Shown here: positions 26,085-34,434 of the stretch, one piece after another
Position numbering within the stretch: the stretch's first letter is position 1
How the letters are laid out: every line of letters starts with the position of its first letter
NCBI GenBank assembly: GCA_046049675.1
Contig: JBJORA010000074.1
Span: 34,524 to 98,523 of the forward strand
Origin: CAIXQW01 sp046049675
GTDB taxonomy: Bacteria > Bacteroidota > Bacteroidia > Chitinophagales > Chitinophagaceae
Length of the DNA stretch: 64,000 nucleotides
Direction of reading: 5' to 3'
Translations under genes and position numbers: made by a program
Notes under the pieces: generated by a model
Databases searched by the model: none
The model's input: only the letters and a program-made list of their open reading frames with translations
Told to the model about the DNA's origin: nothing

Positions 26085-28286
26085 CTAGCTCATCACGTTA
26101 GCAATTGCACCTTCATACAATTCTTCCCACTCGCCAATGCTGCCCCAATTGTCATTATTAACGATTACGCCGCCTTTTTGTACTGTGCCAATTTTTTCAA
26201 TATTAATACCAGCACATGCGGCAATAAAATCAGCTTCCATTGCTGGGCTTACACTTACTACGATGCGACCTTGTGCTTCGCCAAATAGATAAGCATCCTT
26301 ACGATGCGGTGTGTCTAAGTGCATTTCAAAACCGAGCTTGCTTGCCATAGCACTTTCTAAAATGCTCACAAATAGACCACCTTCGCTGCAATCGTGTGCA
26401 CTTGCAATAAGTTTTTGCTCTATTAGGTTTAGTACTTTGTCTTGTACAGCGTACTCTTCTTCTAAATTGAAATATGGCGTTGGGCTATGTTCTACTTTAC
26501 GCAATTTGTGCAAATACTCGCTGCACGCAATATCGTTTCGGCTAGTGCCAAGGAGGTAGATGATATCGCCAGCTTGCTTAAAATTCATCGTCATTTTATT
26601 GGCAATGTTTTGCACTATACCAATCATGCCAATTGTCGGCGTAGGATATACAGCACCGTCAGGTCCTTGGTTGTAGAAACTTACATTGCCACCTGTAACT
26701 GGTGTATCAAACTTTTCGCAAGCAGCGCCCATGCCTCCTAGCGCTTTTACAAACTGAAAATACACTTCCGGATTGTAAGGATTACCAAAGTTCAAACAGT
26801 TTGTGATAGCAGTGCCACGTGCACCACTGCAAGCAAGGTTGCGCGCACATTCGCTTACAGCTATCATACCACCTACAAGCGGATTGCTATATACATATCT
26901 GCCATTGCAATCTACTGTCATGCCAATGCCTTTGTTTGTTCCTTTCACCCAAACTACACTTGCGTCACTCGGTTCGTTCGTGCTAGCATTAGCAGCACCT
27001 ACCATACTATCGTATTGCTGGTACACCCAACGTTTGCTAGCTATATTTGGTATCTGGATGAGTTGCTTTGCTACTTCGTGCAAATTACTCGGCTCAGCAA
27101 TATCGTCTTGATTAAAGGCGTTTATCTGTGCCATATAAGCTGGCTCAGTAAAGTCGCGGCTATAAATTGGTGCACCGCCGCCAAGCACTAAACTTTCTGC
27201 TGGCAAGTCGGCTTCTAATTCACCATTGAGATAATACTTTAATCTACCATCAGTAGTAACATGTCCAATCTGCACGCAGTGAATATCCCACTTGTCAAAA
27301 ATGTCGGTAAGTTTTTGCTCATGTCCTTTCTCGATAACTACAAGCATGCGTTCCTGGCTTTCGCTCAACAACATTTCCCATGCTTTCATATTGTGTTGGC
27401 GTGTTGGTACTTTACCTAAATCGATATGCATGCCATGCTCGCCCTTTGCACTCATTTCGCTTGTGCTACATGCGATTCCTGCAGCACCCATATCTTGCAT
27501 GCCTACAATCCAAGAGGCGCCTACAAGTTCCATGCAAGCCTCTAGTAATTTCTTTTCTTGGAAAGGATCGCCCACCTGCACTGCTGGCAGCTGTTGTGCG
27601 CTTTCTTCTGTAATATCAGCGCTTGCAAAACTTGCACCACCAATGCCGTCTTTGCCAGTTGCGCTACCAACAATAAACACAGGATTGCCTTCGCCTTTGC
27701 TAGTTGCGCTAATAGTATCACCTACTTTCATTACACCAACACTCATAGCGTTTACCAAAGGATTGGTTTGGTAGCAGTCTTCGAAATAAACTTCGCCTGC
27801 TACAGTTGGTACGCCAAAGCAATTGCCATAGTGGCTAATGCCTTTCACTACACCCTTTAATAAATGTTGCGTTTTTGGATCATTGAGATTGCCAAAACGT
27901 AAACTATTAAGCGATGCAATTGGACGTGCGCCCATCGTAAAAATATCGCGGTGGATACCGCCTACACCTGTTGCTGCACCTTGAAATGGTTCGATAGCGC
28001 TTGGGTGATTGTGACTTTCGATTTTAAAGCTACAAGCCCATCCGTCGCCAATATCAACTAAACCTGCATTTTCTTCTCCTGCTTCTACCAAAAGATGCTT
28101 GCCTTTACGAGGTAGTTTCTTTAGATAAGTAATACTGTTTTTATAACTGCAGTGCTCGCTCCACATCACGCTGTAAACAGCAGTTTCAGTAAAGTTGGGT
28201 GTGCGGCCAAGAATTTCCTTTATTTTTTCAAATTCGTCCTCGCGTAATCCTAATTTAATCGCTTGTTCTAAAGTGGCTTGTTGCAT
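26085..28286 (-). CDS. purL: Phosphoribosylformylglycinamidine synthase subunit PurL
   Basis: PurL converts FGAR to FGAM with ATP and glutamine-derived ammonia in purine synthesis. The small-type PurL (about 740 residues) works with separate PurS and PurQ, which are not in this window. Motifs: MWSEHCSYKNS, KIESHNHPSAIEPFQGAATGVGGIHRDIFTMGARPIA, GDPFQEKKLLEA, ALGGMGAACEKFDTPVTGGNVSFYN and AHDCSEGGLFVSILESA. The frame extends 17 codons further up, but the ATG at 28286 (M-Q-Q-A-T-L-E) fits the family N-terminus, and a TACCTTCG -7-type box (28305-28312, minus strand) lies inside that extension. 733 residues from this start. Confidence 0.95.
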   Translation of the reverse strand: MQQATLEQAIKLGLREDEFEKIKEILGRTPNFTETAVYSVMWSEHCSYKNSITYLKKLPRKGKHLLVEAGEENAGLVDIGDGWACSFKIESHNHPSAIEPFQGAATGVGGIHRDIFTMGARPIASLNSLRFGNLNDPKTQHLLKGVVKGISHYGNCFGVPTVAGEVYFEDCYQTNPLVNAMSVGVMKVGDTISATSKGEGNPVFIVGSATGKDGIGGASFASADITEESAQQLPAVQVGDPFQEKKLLEACMELVGASWIVGMQDMGAAGIACSTSEMSAKGEHGMHIDLGKVPTRQHNMKAWEMLLSESQERMLVVIEKGHEQKLTDIFDKWDIHCVQIGHVTTDGRLKYYLNGELEADLPAESLVLGGGAPIYSRDFTEPAYMAQINAFNQDDIAEPSNLHEVAKQLIQIPNIASKRWVYQQYDSMVGAANASTNEPSDASVVWVKGTNKGIGMTVDCNGRYVYSNPLVGGMIAVSECARNLACSGARGTAITNCLNFGNPYNPEVYFQFVKALGGMGAACEKFDTPVTGGNVSFYNQGPDGAVYPTPTIGMIGIVQNIANKMTMNFKQAGDIIYLLGTSRNDIACSEYLHKLRKVEHSPTPYFNLEEEYAVQDKVLNLIEQKLIASAHDCSEGGLFVSILESAMASKLGFEMHLDTPHRKDAYLFGEAQGRIVVSVSPAMEADFIAACAGINIEKIGTVQKGGVIVNNDNWGSIGEWEELYEGAIANVMS

Positions 28287-28304
28287 GTGCTTAGCAATAA
28301 GTTG

Positions 28305-28312
28305 CGAAGGTA
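28305..28312 (-). promoter_or_regulatory. Putative -7 box (TACCTTCG) of purL
   Basis: Matches TAnnTTTG with one change, 18 nt upstream of the preferred purL ATG. Confidence 0.35.
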
Positions 28313-28400
28313 AAATACACTTTGCGAATGAGGGCAATAGTAGTATTCACATATCTCACACAACACAAAATTGTTGGGCAGAAAGTGCAGCATTGCAACG

Positions 28401-28775
28401 CTATTTTTCTAAAATAATACTAGCCACAGCATACTGCATGGTATGGCTAATGCTTACATGTATGTGCTGAAGCCCAAGTTTTGTAAATGCTTCTAGGGTT
28501 CGTCCCGTTAACTGCACCACGGGTTTGCCATTTGTATTATTGTGCACGCTAATTTCTGGCAGGGCATGATTACCAATAAAATCTACACCAAATGCCTTAA
28601 GAAAAGCTTCCTTTACTGCAAAACGCGCTGTATATGAAACATAGGGATGCTTTTGTTTACTGCAATAATCTTGTTCTTCTTCGCTAAAAATATGCTGTAT
28701 GAGGGCAGGGTTACGCTTTAGCTTTTCTGCCACACGATCTACTTCGGCAATATCGGTGCCCAGTCCGTAGATCAT
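28401..28775 (-). CDS. acpS: Holo-[acyl-carrier-protein] synthase
   Basis: AcpS transfers the 4'-phosphopantetheine arm from coenzyme A to a Ser of acyl carrier protein. The 124-residue length is typical. Signature residues: GLGTDIAEVDRV at the N-terminus (metal-binding Asp), ARFAVKEAFLKAFG (catalytic Glu/Lys helix), NGKPVVQL and HVSISHT. The ATG at 28775 is 3 bp after the stop of the upstream OMP gene, so they may be co-transcribed. Cytoplasmic. Confidence 0.95.
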   Translation of the reverse strand: MIYGLGTDIAEVDRVAEKLKRNPALIQHIFSEEEQDYCSKQKHPYVSYTARFAVKEAFLKAFGVDFIGNHALPEISVHNNTNGKPVVQLTGRTLEAFTKLGLQHIHVSISHTMQYAVASIILEK

Positions 28776-28778
28776 GTT

Positions 28779-29459
28779 CTAGTAGTTGTAGTAATCTGGG
28801 TAACGACTATACTTGTCGGCACTGCTCAACTGGAACATGTAACTTAGGCTTGCACCTAATACACGATTGTAGCTTTGCGTTAATTGCGGACTTACATCCT
28901 GCAAGCCATAGTCGTAAAAGAAATGCATGCCAATGCCGCGCTTAATTTCAAAGCCAGCTTTTGCGCGCAAACCATAGTCAAATGGCTTTAATTGATCGGT
29001 AACGTTATTGCCAATTTCTAAGGGACCGCTAAAAACGTTGACGTCATTTTGTAGAAATCTATGATTTGTAATGCCAACTCTGCTTAGATAAACACCAGCA
29101 TTAAACTGCCAAAAGATGTTCTCCTTGTCTATCATGTACTGCAAAGTGATTGGCATTTTTACGTAGCCAATATTATTTTTAGTAAGATTAACTAGGCTAC
29201 TATTTGTTTCTTGTCTAAGTACGCTGCCTTGATAGCTGAATAAAAATTCTGGCATAATGCTCCAATCTTCTGCAACCGGAATATCGGCAATTAAGCCAAA
29301 GTGGTATTGAAAGCGAGCGGTACTTTGCTGCATGGTATAGCTATTGCTTTTCCACAATTGCTTACTATAATTTGGGCCCGCAGTTAAACCTAGGCGAACC
29401 TGTGCTTGTGACTGTGCCACGAAAAATGCTGCTACTATTACTAGCGCTATCTTCTTCAT
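28779..29459 (-). CDS. Outer-membrane beta-barrel protein (OMP_b-brl_2-like)
   Basis: 226 residues with a signal peptide (M-K-K-I-A-L-V-I...AQSQAQ). The first strand VRLGLTAGPNYSKQLW and later strands (WSIMPEFLFSYQGSVL, VKMPITLQYMI, AKAGFEIKRGIGMHFFYDYG, GASLSYMFQL) are characteristic of small Bacteroidota porin-like barrels. Ligand unknown. An AATTTG box ends 5 nt upstream of the ATG (candidate leaderless mRNA). It is followed by acpS with a 3-bp gap. Confidence 0.78.
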   Translation of the reverse strand: MKKIALVIVAAFFVAQSQAQVRLGLTAGPNYSKQLWKSNSYTMQQSTARFQYHFGLIADIPVAEDWSIMPEFLFSYQGSVLRQETNSSLVNLTKNNIGYVKMPITLQYMIDKENIFWQFNAGVYLSRVGITNHRFLQNDVNVFSGPLEIGNNVTDQLKPFDYGLRAKAGFEIKRGIGMHFFYDYGLQDVSPQLTQSYNRVLGASLSYMFQLSSADKYSRYPDYYNY

Positions 29460-29656
29460 TGCTGCAAATTACAACTTCTTTTGTAAAATCGGGTAGAAGA
29501 GCCGCTAATATCACGAAAAATGCCATTTTACACCACTTTTCAGCAGTTTTACATTGCTTGCTACTCAAGATTTTATTGCATAAAAGGCAGTCGCTTCAGC
29601 TTTGATTTCAACTTGATTTACTAGCTAGTATTGCAGACTTATGCCTAGTGCAAGGA

Positions 29657-32077
29657 TTACCGAACTAAAAACAAATCTTGTTTATGGATATATTCTTTTT
29701 GATCAATAGGGCAGATATAGCGCACAATAATAAAGTAGGTGTCTTGGTCGCATGCTGCGCCTTTGTAGTAGCCATCCCATGTGGCTTCTTTTTGTGAGGT
29801 TTCAAAAACTTGTTCGCCCCAACGATTATACACGCTAAGGTTGAGTAGTGTAAGTGGCACTTTTGGATTCAGGCCAAAACGATCGTTTAGAAAATCATCA
29901 TTTGGTGAAAAGGCATTGGCTAAGCGCAAATCTTTGCAACATTGCCCTTGTGCGATAAAGAAGCTAGCTGTAGCCGTACACAAAACGCCATCTGTAACTT
30001 GCACAGTATAAGTGCCAGTCAATAAATTCTTAGCTGTATCTAAAATGCTAGGTGGATTGGTAAACCACTGCACATTGTATGGCGGTATACCTCCTGATAT
30101 GTTTAAGGTTGCCATGCCTGTATTAGCAAGGTCGTCGCAACCTGTAGCTTTTGTTGTAACGTTTAATACAATCGCGTTGCTAACTGGTAAAAAGTTGATC
30201 ACCGAATCATAAATACAATTGTTGGCATCTTGTAAGCTAATGGTATATGTACCAGCACTTAAATTGCTCCATTGATAGTTAGTGCTTGGTAAATTGCCCG
30301 GCTGTAAAAATGCTTGTATCGCACCTGTGCCGCCTTGAGGTGTAATTGTTAGCGCACCACCAGAACTGCCTTCGCAAGCAGGAGAAGCGATTACTGCATT
30401 GCTAATGTCAAGTGCTGTTGGTGGAATTATTTGTGTAACACTTGTAATAGTACAACCATTGACATCTGTAACCGTAATAGTGTATGAGCCTGCAGCAAGG
30501 CCAGTGTAAGTGCCTGTGGTGTTTGTGGTATTGACAGGCATTAGGTTGTAATACAAAGGCGCTGTGCCACCGCTTGCATTAAGGCTTAATTGGCCATCTT
30601 GCAAATATGTACAGCTTGGCGAAGTTCGAAGTACCGAAGTAATAGCAAGATTGTATCCACCAGTAATTTGAAAATTTGTAGTATCGGCGCAGCCTAATGC
30701 ATTTACGGCAACAACAGTATAGTTGGCAGCATTTAAGCCTGTAAAAACACCAAAAGTATTTGTAGCTAAAGTTGGTAAAAGTGTAAATGTATAGCTGTTG
30801 GCAGGCATTGCGCTAGCAGAAATAAGGCCAGTGCCACTAATACAAATATTGCTACTGCTCGTTGGTAGAATTGTGAGATCTACGCTTGCCCCTGCTGCGA
30901 TACTTGCAGTAGTAGAACTTATACAGCCATTTGCATCGCTCGCAGCAATGGTATAATTGCCGGCAAGTAAACTACTAAAAATGCCATTTGTATTTGTAGC
31001 GCCTGAAGGTGTAATTGTGTAAGTGCTTGGCAAAGCAAAACCTGTGCTCGCCGTGCTAATGCTACCACTTGCACTATTGGCACAAGCTGCTGCTGTGGCC
31101 GTGGAAGTAATTTGTGGTGCTTGCACAACTAAAGTATAAGTGTTGCTACCAATGCAAGGGCTTGTAACTGTAGCGGTAACAGTATAAGTGCCGCTTGTAA
31201 ATACGTGATTTGGGTTACTCAGTGCGCTTGTATTGGCTGCACCGCTGCCTGGGTCTCCAAAATTCCAAGCATAGGTTTTTGTGCAACTTGTACTAGCAGT
31301 ATCGCTAAATTGTAACTGTCCGTTGCCAGTGCAAATCGCTTTTAGCCCAACACTAATCGGTGAGGCTTCGTAAATAGCAACAGAATCAAAAGCAACACCG
31401 TCATACGCATTGCAACTACTGCCTGCGCCAAATGCAAAACGGAATTGGACACTACTTTGGCCGGCTAAATTTTTAATACAATGCTTTGCTAGCACCCATC
31501 CGCCACTGCCGTTGCCGCCTTGACAGCTCCCTACAGTGTTACCTATTCTGCCACACCATCCATGCTTGACTGTGGCAAGTGGTGTAGTGCAGCCGCCGCT
31601 TGTACCAAGGTGTGTAATATTGCCGTAGTTGAACCAGTTTTCGGTATTACAATCATTTGTATCGCCAAAGGCACCAACATTAACCCAGTTTGTACCGCCA
31701 TTGGTTGTGTATTGCAGTGTGGCGCCATCAAATTGAAACTCGCATTCCCAAAATATTTTTAGCGCAATAACTGGCGCATTAAGATTAGTAAAATCAAAAC
31801 AAGGGCTAAGTACATAAGAACGTTCGCAACTACTATAACCAGTGCCAGTAAGGCCATCGGTTACCCAACATTTGGTGCCACTGCCTGCGGAATTGATGGT
31901 TGGCTTTGCTGGTGTTCCCCAAGCCCAAGCATTGCCGTTGCCTCCGCTAGTCCAGTTGCCTTGACTAATTTCAAAATCTTCGGAATATGGAAATGTACTA
32001 ATCGTTGTGCCGCACTGCGCTGTAGCTTGCTCGTATGCAAAAAGACAGATGAGCAGCGGCAAAAATAAACGAAACAT
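29657..32077 (-). CDS. Multidomain surface protein with PKD, SprB-like repeats and T9SS type B tail
   Basis: Start chosen at the ATG giving M-F-R-L-F-L-P-L-L...ATAQ (806 residues), 11 codons inside the open frame. Order: a MAM/jelly-roll-like domain (about 20-240, FPYSEDFEISQGNW... YDGVAFDSVAIYEA); a PKD domain (about 245-325, TYAWNFGDPGSG... HVFTSGTYTVTATV); about five SprB-like repeats with the pattern GxY-TI-x-DxNGC (about 330-700); and a C-terminal gliding-motility type B T9SS tail (NAFSPNDDFLNDRFGLNP...YNRWGEQVFETS...WDGYYKGAACDQDTYFIIVRY). Probably exported through SprA and held on the cell surface. The repeat type is shared with the giant adhesin at the right end of the window. Confidence 0.87.
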   Translation of the reverse strand: MFRLFLPLLICLFAYEQATAQCGTTISTFPYSEDFEISQGNWTSGGNGNAWAWGTPAKPTINSAGSGTKCWVTDGLTGTGYSSCERSYVLSPCFDFTNLNAPVIALKIFWECEFQFDGATLQYTTNGGTNWVNVGAFGDTNDCNTENWFNYGNITHLGTSGGCTTPLATVKHGWCGRIGNTVGSCQGGNGSGGWVLAKHCIKNLAGQSSVQFRFAFGAGSSCNAYDGVAFDSVAIYEASPISVGLKAICTGNGQLQFSDTASTSCTKTYAWNFGDPGSGAANTSALSNPNHVFTSGTYTVTATVTSPCIGSNTYTLVVQAPQITSTATAAACANSASGSISTASTGFALPSTYTITPSGATNTNGIFSSLLAGNYTIAASDANGCISSTTASIAAGASVDLTILPTSSSNICISGTGLISASAMPANSYTFTLLPTLATNTFGVFTGLNAANYTVVAVNALGCADTTNFQITGGYNLAITSVLRTSPSCTYLQDGQLSLNASGGTAPLYYNLMPVNTTNTTGTYTGLAAGSYTITVTDVNGCTITSVTQIIPPTALDISNAVIASPACEGSSGGALTITPQGGTGAIQAFLQPGNLPSTNYQWSNLSAGTYTISLQDANNCIYDSVINFLPVSNAIVLNVTTKATGCDDLANTGMATLNISGGIPPYNVQWFTNPPSILDTAKNLLTGTYTVQVTDGVLCTATASFFIAQGQCCKDLRLANAFSPNDDFLNDRFGLNPKVPLTLLNLSVYNRWGEQVFETSQKEATWDGYYKGAACDQDTYFIIVRYICPIDQKEYIHKQDLFLVR

Positions 32078-32110
32078 GCTTGTGTTATTGATGTCTACAA
32101 AAGTAGGCAA

Positions 32111-33046
32111 CTAACGGCAATGCTCTTTGATTAATTCTGTTACTTCTTCGCCATATAATTCTGTGTAACCCTTATCGAGTGCAGTTTGTAGGTCTTTGCA
32201 TGCCTTTTTGGTATCATCGTTGGCGATGTGTATAAGGGCGCGTACTTTATATGCCCAAGAGTTGGTTGGATCTAACTTAATACTTCGGTTAATGCCCTCC
32301 ATAGCTTCAGTTTTCTTACCAAGTTGTAGTAAGCTAAATGCTCGGTTACTATATGGGTAAGCTTCTTTATCGTTCTTTTCAATAATTTTGGTGAAGACGT
32401 CTATTGCTTCTTGATGCTTATTGTCGTGTTGCAGTTTGAAGCCAATATTATTAAGTAGGGCAACGTCATTGCTATCTTTTGCAAGAGCCCTATAGAAAAT
32501 TGGCAAAACTAAATCGCCTTTGCCAACTTCGTCGTACAGTCTGCCGAGCATCATAAGGACGCCAAAATTATTTGAGTCTATCGCATACGCGTTGTTCAAA
32601 TCTTGTTCTGCACGTTCAAAATCCCTGAACTGTATCCTCGCTACGGCACGATTGAGATAACCGTGCAGTTTTGTGCTATCGGTTTTGGCAAAGTACAGTG
32701 CGTCCGTGTAATCTTTCGTAGCAATTTTAGGTTGAGCCGTCATAAGCATATCGCCGCGAGCAAGATAAAACTCAGGCACCTCTGGGAACCTGCCAATGCA
32801 AGAGGTTAGGTAGTCGTATTTTGCTTGCGCATTTTTTATTTTCACAAGGGCGTTTGCTTTAATTAAGTGTGCTGCAATACAAACGCTGTCTTTTGCAATT
32901 GCTGCTTCTGCTAGCGTTTGTGCTTCTGTATACTTTTTGTTGTCAATGGCAGCAGAAGCTTGTTTGCATAGGTCTTGTGCAGACTGTGCATTTGCAGTGA
33001 GGCATGCGATAAGTGCAAGGCACGAAAGAAATATTCTTAATTGCAT
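32111..33046 (-). CDS. Periplasmic TPR protein (tandem copy A)
   Basis: 311 residues with a signal peptide (M-Q-L-R-I-F-L-S-C...TANAQ). Seven or so TPR units cover the rest, with A-Y-A-I-D-S-N-N-F-G, L-N-N-I-G-F-K-L-Q and A-Y-P-Y-S-N-R-A-F-S-L-L-Q-L-G-K-K-T. It is the same length as the next gene upstream and closely similar throughout, with a nearly identical last 50 residues (LIHIANDDTKKACKDLQTAL). A GATATTTG box ends 4 nt before the ATG. TPRs imply a protein scaffold; the partner is unknown. 33 bp before the SprB-like protein's ATG on the same strand, so co-transcription is possible. Confidence 0.8.
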   Translation of the reverse strand: MQLRIFLSCLALIACLTANAQSAQDLCKQASAAIDNKKYTEAQTLAEAAIAKDSVCIAAHLIKANALVKIKNAQAKYDYLTSCIGRFPEVPEFYLARGDMLMTAQPKIATKDYTDALYFAKTDSTKLHGYLNRAVARIQFRDFERAEQDLNNAYAIDSNNFGVLMMLGRLYDEVGKGDLVLPIFYRALAKDSNDVALLNNIGFKLQHDNKHQEAIDVFTKIIEKNDKEAYPYSNRAFSLLQLGKKTEAMEGINRSIKLDPTNSWAYKVRALIHIANDDTKKACKDLQTALDKGYTELYGEEVTELIKEHCR

Positions 33047-33098
33047 AAAGCAAATATCGGGAAATACAGATTAGAATTTACAATAGTTAGGGCAGCAA

Positions 33099-34034
33099 CT
33101 AGCGGCAATGCTTTTTTATTAATTCTGTTACTTCGTCGCCATAAAGCTCTATATAGCCTTTATCGAGTGCAGTTTGCAAATCTTTACAGGCTTTTTTGGT
33201 ATCGTCGTTAGCAATGTGGATTAAGGCGCGCACTTTGTATGCCCATGAATTGGTAGGCAATAGTTTTATGCTGCGATTAATATCGTCCATTGCCTGCGTT
33301 TTTTTACCGAGTTGTAACAAGCAAAATGCCCGATTACTGTAGGGGAAACCAGCTTTGTCGTTGATTGTCATAATTTTTGTATAGACATCAATGGCTTCTT
33401 GGTACTTCTTGTCTGTTTGCAATTTGAAACCAATATTGTTTAAGGTTATTACGTCATTACTGTCATGTGCAAGCGCTTTGTAAAGATGAGGCAGTACCTT
33501 ATCGCCTTGGCCTAGTTCGTCATAAACACTGCCTAGCAGGATATGCACAGCAGCATTATTAGAGTCGATAGCATAGGCGTTCAATAAATCTTCTTGTGCA
33601 CGTGTAAAGTCTCTAAACTGCATTCTAGAACTGGCACGGTTTGTATAAGCCTTAAGTTTGATGCTATCTACTTTGGTATAGTATAAGGCCTCGGTAAAAT
33701 CTTGCGCTGCGAGTTTTGGCTGTGAATTTAGCAACAGTATACCACGGCATAGATAAAGCTCAGCTGCATCTGACATCGATGCCAGACATTCGTTAAGGTA
33801 GTTGTAGCTTGCTTGCGCATTTTTGGTATAAATAAGTGCATCTGCTTTTTGCACATAGGCTTCTATGTAGAGGCTATCTTTTGCAATAGCTTGCTCCGCA
33901 TATTTTTGAGCTTCAGCATATTGCTTTTTTTGATAGGCTTCGGAAGCTAGTTTGCATAAGTCTTTGGCAGACTGTGCATTTGCGGTGAGGCATGCTAGGC
34001 ATGCAATGCACGAGAGAAGTGTTTTTAATTGCAT
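33099..34034 (-). CDS. Periplasmic TPR protein (tandem copy B)
   Basis: The frame is open 52 codons further upstream, but the ATG at 34034 gives the same signal peptide as the neighbour (M-Q-L-K-T-L-L-S-C...TANAQ) and exactly the same length (311 residues), so it is the start. TPR array as in copy A; the pair arose by tandem duplication. GATATTTG ends 4 nt before the ATG, the same as in copy A, so the promoter was duplicated too. Function unknown beyond protein binding. Confidence 0.8.
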   Translation of the reverse strand: MQLKTLLSCIACLACLTANAQSAKDLCKLASEAYQKKQYAEAQKYAEQAIAKDSLYIEAYVQKADALIYTKNAQASYNYLNECLASMSDAAELYLCRGILLLNSQPKLAAQDFTEALYYTKVDSIKLKAYTNRASSRMQFRDFTRAQEDLLNAYAIDSNNAAVHILLGSVYDELGQGDKVLPHLYKALAHDSNDVITLNNIGFKLQTDKKYQEAIDVYTKIMTINDKAGFPYSNRAFCLLQLGKKTQAMDDINRSIKLLPTNSWAYKVRALIHIANDDTKKACKDLQTALDKGYIELYGDEVTELIKKHCR

Positions 34035-34095
34035 AGAACAAATATCGGAAAAAAGGTCACAAAAAAAACACGTCTTGTAATTCCAGTTGAGATAT

Positions 34096-34242
34096 TTATT
34101 GTTTGCGGACACTCGTCTCCGCCAACACATGCTCAAATGCCTTTTGCGCAAAAAGCGGCCATTGCTCCCGATGTGCAAAAACAGTTTCAAGCCAGTTGTT
34201 GACTAGCTTATCACACCAAAATGGGTTAGATCGTTTGGCCAC
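34096..34242 (-). CDS. Short open frame, possible gene remnant
   Basis: A 48-codon minus-strand frame from a GTG. It contains a protein-like stretch (N-N-W-L-E-T-V-F-A-H-R-E-Q-W-P-L-F-A-Q-K) and ends in ETSVRKQ. A GCGGA...TCCGC inverted repeat overlaps its end (34105-34122). No family recognised. Together with the next entry it fills the 400-bp gap upstream of the TPR pair and may be debris of a former gene. Confidence 0.3.
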   Translation of the reverse strand: MAKRSNPFWCDKLVNNWLETVFAHREQWPLFAQKAFEHVLAETSVRKQ

Positions 34243-34260
34243 TAGCTTAGTTTAGCTGTA

Positions 34261-34422
34261 TTATTTAGTCCAGCTTTGCCAAGGAATTATAAAGGGCAGC
34301 ACAATGACCCAAACGATAAAGAAGGCGGCCATACCAGCGGGATAGGGTTGCTTATCTTTTATAGCAGGTATAGCAACGCATAGGAGCCACATGCCTTTAT
34401 AAAATAGCTGTAGCAATAGCAC
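34261..34422 (-). CDS. Small hydrophobic protein or membrane-protein fragment
   Basis: A 53-codon minus-strand frame (GTG at 34422, ATG at 34392) with two hydrophobic stretches, VLLLQLFYKGMWLLCVAIP and AAFFIVWVIVLPFIIPW, separated by a short polar loop. It looks like the end of a larger multi-pass protein, but a stop lies in frame just upstream and the preceding gene ends at 34435. Either a genuine small membrane protein or a truncated remnant. Confidence 0.35.
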   Translation of the reverse strand: MLLLQLFYKGMWLLCVAIPAIKDKQPYPAGMAAFFIVWVIVLPFIIPWQSWTK

Positions 34423-34434
34423 AGGGCTATCTTG

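Noticed and set aside
27292..27774. 160-codon plus-strand frame inside purL
   Set aside because: Fully antisense to a conserved enzyme; Ser/Pro/Cys-rich composition typical of a reverse shadow.
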